A stretch of DNA of 41,479 nt from a virus, in IMG/VR virus record IMGVR_UViG_3300032782_000018, positions 1-41,479 of that record; one strand, written 5' to 3'. A program made the translations under genes and the position numbers. Each line of letters opens with the position of its first letter. The stretch's first letter is position 1. The notes below the pieces were generated by a model. The model had not been told where the DNA came from. It did not search any database and worked only from the letters and a program-made list of their open reading frames with translations. Below, piece after piece: positions 38,171 through 41,479 of this stretch.

Positions 38171-38675
38171 TGTTTTTCACCTCAAAGGGCTTGCCGGGCG
38201 GCGTGGAGATCTCTGCGGCGACGTAGTTGCGCCAGGCGAGCTTGCGTCGATTCTTCAGCCAGAAAATGATCGCTGTCGAGTCTGGCGGCACGTGCTTGAC
38301 CACCGGCACCCGCAGGACGCGCTTCTCCTGGATGAGACGGACTTCCCCCTTCGTCCCCTCGACTTTCTTGGTCTCGACATAGTCGTAAGTGAAGATCTCT
38401 TCCGAGTCAAAGCTGTAGCCGGTCGCGCGCTGGTAGAGGGAGCGCTCGACCCGGTCATCCGCGGCTTGCTTGCCTGGCTTTAGGGCTGCGCGGAACTTCG
38501 GCCGCTCATGTACCCAGCGCTGCAGTGTTGCGACCGAGACATCGAGCGCCTGCGCGATCTCCCGCTCGGTCGCCCCGAGCTTCGCCATCGCTTTGGCGAT
38601 CCGGCAGAAGGAAGGTTGGTACTTGGCGGGCGCGCCACCGCCGACGCCGCGGCCGACGCCGGTCGATTTCGTCAT
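37992..38675 (-). CDS. Terminase small subunit
   Basis: A 227-residue protein. N-terminal HTH (residues about 33-62: KLGATEREIAQALDVSVATLQRWVHERPKF) for DNA recognition, a middle oligomerisation part (PVVKHVPPDSTAIIFWLKNRRKLAWRN) typical of phage TerS, and a Gly/Ser/Asp-rich C-terminal tail. It recognises phage DNA and loads the large subunit. Its tail overlaps the large-subunit start in another frame. Confidence 0.85.
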   Translation of the reverse strand: MTKSTGVGRGVGGGAPAKYQPSFCRIAKAMAKLGATEREIAQALDVSVATLQRWVHERPKFRAALKPGKQAADDRVERSLYQRATGYSFDSEEIFTYDYVETKKVEGTKGEVRLIQEKRVLRVPVVKHVPPDSTAIIFWLKNRRKLAWRNYVAAEISTPPGKPFEVKNNAPGEPELIGAYYARLARIAAASSEDDSPAGADPGSDPGVGEGGQRTHGQRGDPPPRKG

Positions 38676-38684
38676 GGGACGCGG

Positions 38685-38852
38685 TCAGCGCTTGCGGTTG
38701 CGCCTCACGGCGGCATTGGCGGTGCGGATGGCCCGGCCCTCATCGCCGGTCTCCTCGAGCACTTTGTTCGCAACAGTGGCGAACTGCCGTTTCTTCTTGG
38801 GGGTGGTCGCCTTGTGCGTGTGTCGCTTCGCATCACGAGGTGTCCAGGGCAT
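38685..38852 (-). CDS. Small basic conserved phage protein before terminase
   Basis: A 55-residue frame, MPWTPRDAKRHTHKATTPKK... then FATVANKVLEETGDEGRAIRTANAAV. This form (MPWTxxDAxxHT...TGDEGxAIRxANAAV) is a widespread small phage protein near head genes, of unknown function. Its end is nine bases from the TerS start. Confidence 0.8.
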   Translation of the reverse strand: MPWTPRDAKRHTHKATTPKKKRQFATVANKVLEETGDEGRAIRTANAAVRRNRKR

Positions 38853-38853
38853 C

Positions 38854-39228
38854 TCACTCTCCTGCCTGTTGGGTCATCAACGCGTATTCCCGCCAGCTGA
38901 GGTCCAGTTGACTGGCGATGAAATGCTCCATTGCCACCGCCACCTGGTGCTGCCGGTAATAGGGCGCCCGCGGATCATCGCCAGGCTCCTCACCGTTGAG
39001 GTTCAGAAACTCCTGGTCGAATTCGTCAATGTCGACATCCCGGATACCGGCTTTGACACAGAGGGCTTTCTCGATGAGCTCGTGCAGCGCGATGCACATC
39101 TCCGCGCGCCAGTCCGGGAGCGCCGAGATGCGCACCTGCCAGGTGCCATCCGGATCCACCCAGTAATCCCCGACCGTGTCGTAACGCTGGGATGCGTGGG
39201 GAATGGTCTCGATGATGATCCGCAGCAC
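38854..39228 (-). CDS. Phage protein with HELIE motif
   Basis: A 124-residue protein with GTG start 39226-39228. WRAEMCIALHELIEKALCVKAGI (residues about 40-62) contains HELIE, which looks like a zincin-type helix, but the usual second His ligand is not evident. A beta hairpin (YWVDPDGTWQVRISAL) precedes it. Related proteins lie near terminase genes in many phages; function unknown. Coupled closely to the 55-residue protein. Confidence 0.7.
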   Translation of the reverse strand: MLRIIIETIPHASQRYDTVGDYWVDPDGTWQVRISALPDWRAEMCIALHELIEKALCVKAGIRDVDIDEFDQEFLNLNGEEPGDDPRAPYYRQHQVAVAMEHFIASQLDLSWREYALMTQQAGE

Positions 39229-39235
39229 GGGACAG

Positions 39236-39532
39236 TCAGCTGCCGGTGACGCTTTTCAGCGCGGCTTCGGCTTGTTCCGCCTTGGCGGCCTGGCCCTTCT
39301 GGTAGGGCATCCACTCGCAGTAGGGCGTGCCGTCGGTCGGGGCGACGTCCTCATCCTGGAGCAGTTGGACGTGCTGTAAATGGAACACGTGACCGCTCTG
39401 CAGGAACGCGCCGATGTTGATCTCGCGGTCGTTGTGCACGTAGGTGACGAGCGCGGCTTCCGGCTGTGACGGATCGATGGCATCGTGCGGACGCCGCAGC
39501 AGCACAACACGACCGACAGTGGGCTTGATCAT
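39236..39532 (-). CDS. Conserved phage protein
   Basis: A 98-residue protein. MIKPTVGRVVLLRRPH, AALVTYVHNDREINIGAFLQSGHVF and YCEWMPYQKGQAAK is a recurring phage pattern, probably a small beta-barrel with a helical tail. ATG overlaps the upstream TGA by one base (TGATG). Function unknown. Confidence 0.75.
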   Translation of the reverse strand: MIKPTVGRVVLLRRPHDAIDPSQPEAALVTYVHNDREINIGAFLQSGHVFHLQHVQLLQDEDVAPTDGTPYCEWMPYQKGQAAKAEQAEAALKSVTGS

Positions 39533-39765
39533 CAGCTGTCTCCCTCATAGTTGGAGTAGCCGTTATAGCCCGTCACCGGTCGATACGCACGGCCGCCCTT
39601 CACGTAGAGCTCCAGGCGCGCCGGCAGATTCGCATTCTCCCGATGCAGGATCGTCGCATCGAGATCGTAGTCGCCCACGAGATTCGGCACATCCCGCCAG
39701 GCGTGCGGGCAGCAATCATGGGTCTCACGGCGACCCTGGAGACGTTGCATCTGGCCTTTCTTCAT
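39532..39765 (-). CDS. First gene of the leftward late operon, small hypothetical protein
   Basis: A 77-residue protein, MKKGQMQRLQGRRETHDCCPHAWRDVPNLVGDYDLDATILHRENANLPARL. Basic start, a Cys-Cys-x-His (CCPH) that might bind metal, and a Tyr/Gly-rich end. No family recognised. It is the first gene after the 328-base control region, so it marks the start of the late transcript. Confidence 0.7.
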   Translation of the reverse strand: MKKGQMQRLQGRRETHDCCPHAWRDVPNLVGDYDLDATILHRENANLPARLELYVKGGRAYRPVTGYNGYSNYEGDS

Positions 39766-39778
39766 GATCGGTCCTCAT

Positions 39779-39794
39779 CCCCCCGCACGGGGGG
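39779..39794 (-). promoter_or_regulatory. GC hairpin in the late operon leader
   Basis: CCCCCC (39779-39784) and GGGGGG (39789-39794) flank GCAC. It lies 14 bases upstream of the first late gene, in its leader RNA. No T-run follows on the leftward strand, so it is more likely an mRNA 5' structure than a terminator. Confidence 0.45.
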
Positions 39795-39946
39795 AGACAT
39801 GACTAGCCGGGTGCCGATAAGCAAGCGGGGGTACTCCCCTCGAGGGTCGGGTTGATCAGGTCTGCACCGGTCTACAATCGGCGATCCTTACGGCACTACC
39901 CCGTCCGGTTTCTCCCTAGTGACGGGTCGCATCACCCTCCCGACTA

Positions 39947-39960
39947 GATCCTCGAGGATC
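39947..39960. repeat. Perfect 14-bp palindrome
   Basis: GATCCTCGAGGATC reads the same on both strands. A related shorter palindrome, CCCTCGAGGG, lies at 39837-39846. Both are centred on CTCGAG, 112 bases apart. They may be binding sites for a dimeric phage protein such as TerS or a late regulator. Confidence 0.55.
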
Positions 39961-40025
39961 CTCGGGCCGAAGGCTTCTCCACCGCGGTCCCCTTTGCACC
40001 GGCAGTCAGGGGCGATAATCCTTAC

Positions 40026-40053
40026 AGAACACTGATCTTCCCCACCCCGTCAA
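40026..40053 (-). promoter_or_regulatory. Weak leftward promoter candidate for late genes
   Basis: On the minus strand TTGACG (40053-40048) is followed after 16 bases by TGTTCT (40031-40026). The -35 is good but the -10 is poor, so activation by a phage factor may be needed. It is the best -35 hexamer noticed in the 328-base region. Confidence 0.25.
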
Positions 40054-40093
40054 CAGGTTTCCCCCCTCGGGTGTGGAATGGAGTGAGGCGATG

Positions 40094-40879
40094 CTAAGGC
40101 AGAAAACCAAAGTTGTCGACGTACCAGAGGTTGCCCTGCAGGCCGGTCTGGTCCTGGATCGCGACCTTGTAGAGGCTCGTGCCGCCGGTGGCTTTCGGTC
40201 CCAGACACAGCGCGGAAAAATCAATCGTGTAGGTGCCCCAGACGCCGACCGCCGGCACAGGTCCGTAGTTGAGCAATTCCGCCGCTGTCACCGTACAGCT
40301 GTCTGGGAGCTTCTTGTCACCCACCATGATCACATACACCTGCCATTTCTGGCCGGCGTGAGTGGGCTTCAGCGCGAAGGTGAGCTTGCTGTAGGGACTC
40401 GCATCGAAGTTCCACAGCGGCACGGTACCGCCTGCAAAGGGCAGGAAGCCGCCGTACGCGTTCGTGGTGATGGAGATGTCGTACGCGCCGGAGAGCGGCT
40501 TGCCGGAGGTGTCCTGGTAGTTCGGGCTGCTGCCTTGCGGGAGTCCGAAGCTATAGTCACCCCCCCAGCTGAACACGCCGTTGTAGTAGACCCAGAACGG
40601 CGGGACGCTCGAGGTACTGCCTGCCGTACCGACGATGGTGGCCACCCCCGAATAGGTGCAGTGATAGGTCGCAGGCGTGAGCGCCTCGGCCGCCTGAGTA
40701 CAGGCGCTCTCGGTCGGGTAGCTCGAGCCATTCGCATCCAGCTTCCATTGTGGCTCAGTCACCGACCAGGTCGGGGTGGCGCCGTGGGCTGCGAAGGTCG
40801 CCATCACGAGGATCCCGATCAGGGTCCCGATCGTGAAGGCATGACGATGGAGGAAGGAATCAGCAGGGTTTCTCGACAC
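40094..40879 (-). CDS. Exported carbohydrate-binding-like protein
   Basis: A 261-residue protein. The N-terminus (HAFTIGTLIGILVMATFAAHGA, residues 13-34) is a signal peptide or signal anchor with a likely cleavage site after AHG. The mature part is beta-sandwich-like: FWVYYNGVFSWGGDYSFGLP, YDISITTNAYGGFLPF, LWNFDASPYSKLTFALKPT and YKVAIQDQTGLQGNLWYVDNFGFLP resemble carbohydrate-binding modules of bacterial secreted proteins. No catalytic site seen. GTG start with AAGGAG upstream, overlapping the previous gene by 20 bases. It is not obviously a virion part; surface alteration of the infected cell is possible. Confidence 0.75.
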   Translation of the reverse strand: MSRNPADSFLHRHAFTIGTLIGILVMATFAAHGATPTWSVTEPQWKLDANGSSYPTESACTQAAEALTPATYHCTYSGVATIVGTAGSTSSVPPFWVYYNGVFSWGGDYSFGLPQGSSPNYQDTSGKPLSGAYDISITTNAYGGFLPFAGGTVPLWNFDASPYSKLTFALKPTHAGQKWQVYVIMVGDKKLPDSCTVTAAELLNYGPVPAVGVWGTYTIDFSALCLGPKATGGTSLYKVAIQDQTGLQGNLWYVDNFGFLP

Positions 40880-41474
40880 AATGGTCTCCTTGCGGTGTAG
40901 GGACAGCGCCTGCGCCGTTCAATCGCTCGATCTCCGCGGCGAGCCGCTGGTTCTGCTCGATCAGAAGCGCGTTCTGCGCGAGTAGCTTCTCATACTCCTC
41001 CCGCAGGCCCGCAATGCGCTCGGCGTACGCGGCAAACTCCGCCGCGCGCGGCGCACTGATGCTGTCGAGGCCGTACTGTGTCTTGTACGCGCTGATCTGC
41101 TCATCACTCCAGCCCTGTGCTTTGAAGATCGCCGTGAGCGCCTTGTCCAGGTGGTTGACGATGCCGGCCAGCTCGGTCGTCGTCTGCTCGACCTTGGCTC
41201 CCATGCCATAGCGCAGATGCTTCAACTCCTCGGCGAGTGGGATCACCAGTTTCTCGCGGAAGTCCCCGAGCGCACGGTTCAGCTTGTCCTGGTTGCCGAC
41301 GTGCTCCTCGAAGCGACGCACGAGGGCACCCACGTTGGCTTCCATGCGCGAGATGGTCGTAGCGACCAGATATTGGGCTTCCGACTGCGCGACATATTGC
41401 CTTTCCAGCCTCGGGGCGGCGGCGGCTAGCTCCTGCGTAGCCGGTCGTTTGAACCAACGGGTCAACCTGTTCAT
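40860..41474 (-). CDS. Coiled-coil protein spanning the circular join
   Basis: A 204-residue, mostly helical protein. Coiled coils lie at residues about 40-75 and 155-190 (GLREEYEKLLAQNALLIEQNQRLAAEIERLNG). The middle (IFKAQGWSDEQISAYKTQYGLDS) looks like a short helical hairpin. ATG at 41472-41474 equals 120-122 in the repeated end and directly follows the TAA of the small membrane protein (123-305) on the circle. Function unknown; next to membrane and exported proteins it may act at the envelope. Confidence 0.75.
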   Translation of the reverse strand: MNRLTRWFKRPATQELAAAAPRLERQYVAQSEAQYLVATTISRMEANVGALVRRFEEHVGNQDKLNRALGDFREKLVIPLAEELKHLRYGMGAKVEQTTTELAGIVNHLDKALTAIFKAQGWSDEQISAYKTQYGLDSISAPRAAEFAAYAERIAGLREEYEKLLAQNALLIEQNQRLAAEIERLNGAGAVPTPQGDHCVEKPC

Positions 41475-41479
41475 TTATA
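41353..41479. repeat. Exact terminal direct repeat, right copy
   Basis: Identical over 127 bases to positions 1-127. When joined, the operon genes on both sides become continuous (membrane protein TAA next to the coiled-coil protein ATG), which supports circular closure. Confidence 0.95.

Larger units (their letters stand above)
39766..40093. other. Intergenic control region before the late operon
   Basis: No gene is seen in these 328 bases. They hold a C/G hairpin (39779-39794), two palindromes centred on CTCGAG (39837-39846 and 39947-39960), two copies of GGCGAT(AAT)CCTTAC (39880-39891 and 40011-40025) and a weak leftward promoter candidate. The region separates the exported-protein gene from the late genes, so a late promoter, a terminator for the upstream operon, or a packaging (pac/cos) site could be here. 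Confidence 0.6.

Noticed and set aside
1-41479. Diversity-generating retroelement, considered because the virion resembles BPP-1
   Set aside because: No reverse transcriptase reading frame and no tail-gene repeat pair with adenine-biased differences were seen.
1-41479. CRISPR array, insertion sequence or integrase
   Set aside because: No regularly spaced repeats, transposase or recombinase motifs were found on either strand.

Overview
This window looks like one complete genome of a tailed bacteriophage with a P22/BPP-1-type podovirus virion. Bases 1-127 recur exactly as 41353-41479. That is the signature of a circular assembly, or less likely of short terminal repeats, and leaves about 41,352 bp of unique sequence. 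A Gram-negative host, probably a GC-rich gamma- or betaproteobacterium, is inferred from the spanin pair with an outer-membrane lipoprotein, a Tat-like signal sequence, a CsrA homologue and the high GC content. No integrase, transposase or CI-type repressor was recognised. No polymerase, helicase or primase was recognised either.

Layout. (1) A divergent regulatory hub lies at about 2430-2562, between a leftward Cro-like gene and a rightward early operon. A perfect inverted repeat there overlaps a sigma70-like promoter. (2) Rightward, 2563-8619 is a chain of mostly small, overlapping genes (ATGA/GTGA junctions), including csrA, several zinc-ribbon proteins and a protein with an SSB-type C-terminal tail. 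It ends at a hairpin terminator at 8517-8547. (3) Leftward from cro, through the circular join, runs a second early set: coiled-coil and zinc-finger proteins, a PD-(D/E)XK nuclease, a small membrane protein, another coiled-coil protein and an exported carbohydrate-binding-like protein. A perfect DnaA box inside paired inverted repeats lies in this arm (1882-1923). (4) A 328-bp intergenic region (39766-40093) precedes the leftward late operon, which runs from 39765 down to 8546.

The late operon holds, in order: small packaging-associated genes, the terminase small and large subunits, a cluster of small accessory genes, portal, a small conserved protein, scaffold, major capsid protein, two paralogous candidate decoration proteins, several small virion candidates, modification enzymes, tail-accessory proteins (P22 gp4- and gp10-like), three P22 gp7/gp20/gp16-like ejection proteins, a PurD-like ATP-grasp enzyme, two tail fibre/tailspike proteins (one with an SGNH hydrolase domain) and a lysis cassette (endolysin, holin candidates, nested i-/o-spanins).

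The most unusual content is a set of five to six modification enzymes spread through the head-tail module: a methyltransferase-GT9 glycosyltransferase fusion, a TylF-like methyltransferase, an aspartyl/asparaginyl-hydroxylase-like oxygenase, a GNAT acetyltransferase and an ATP-grasp ligase. They could modify virion proteins, glycans or another phage or host molecule. Also notable are two accessory genes that carry recognisable N- and C-terminal pieces of the major capsid protein, and the strong inverted repeats on both sides of the capsid gene.
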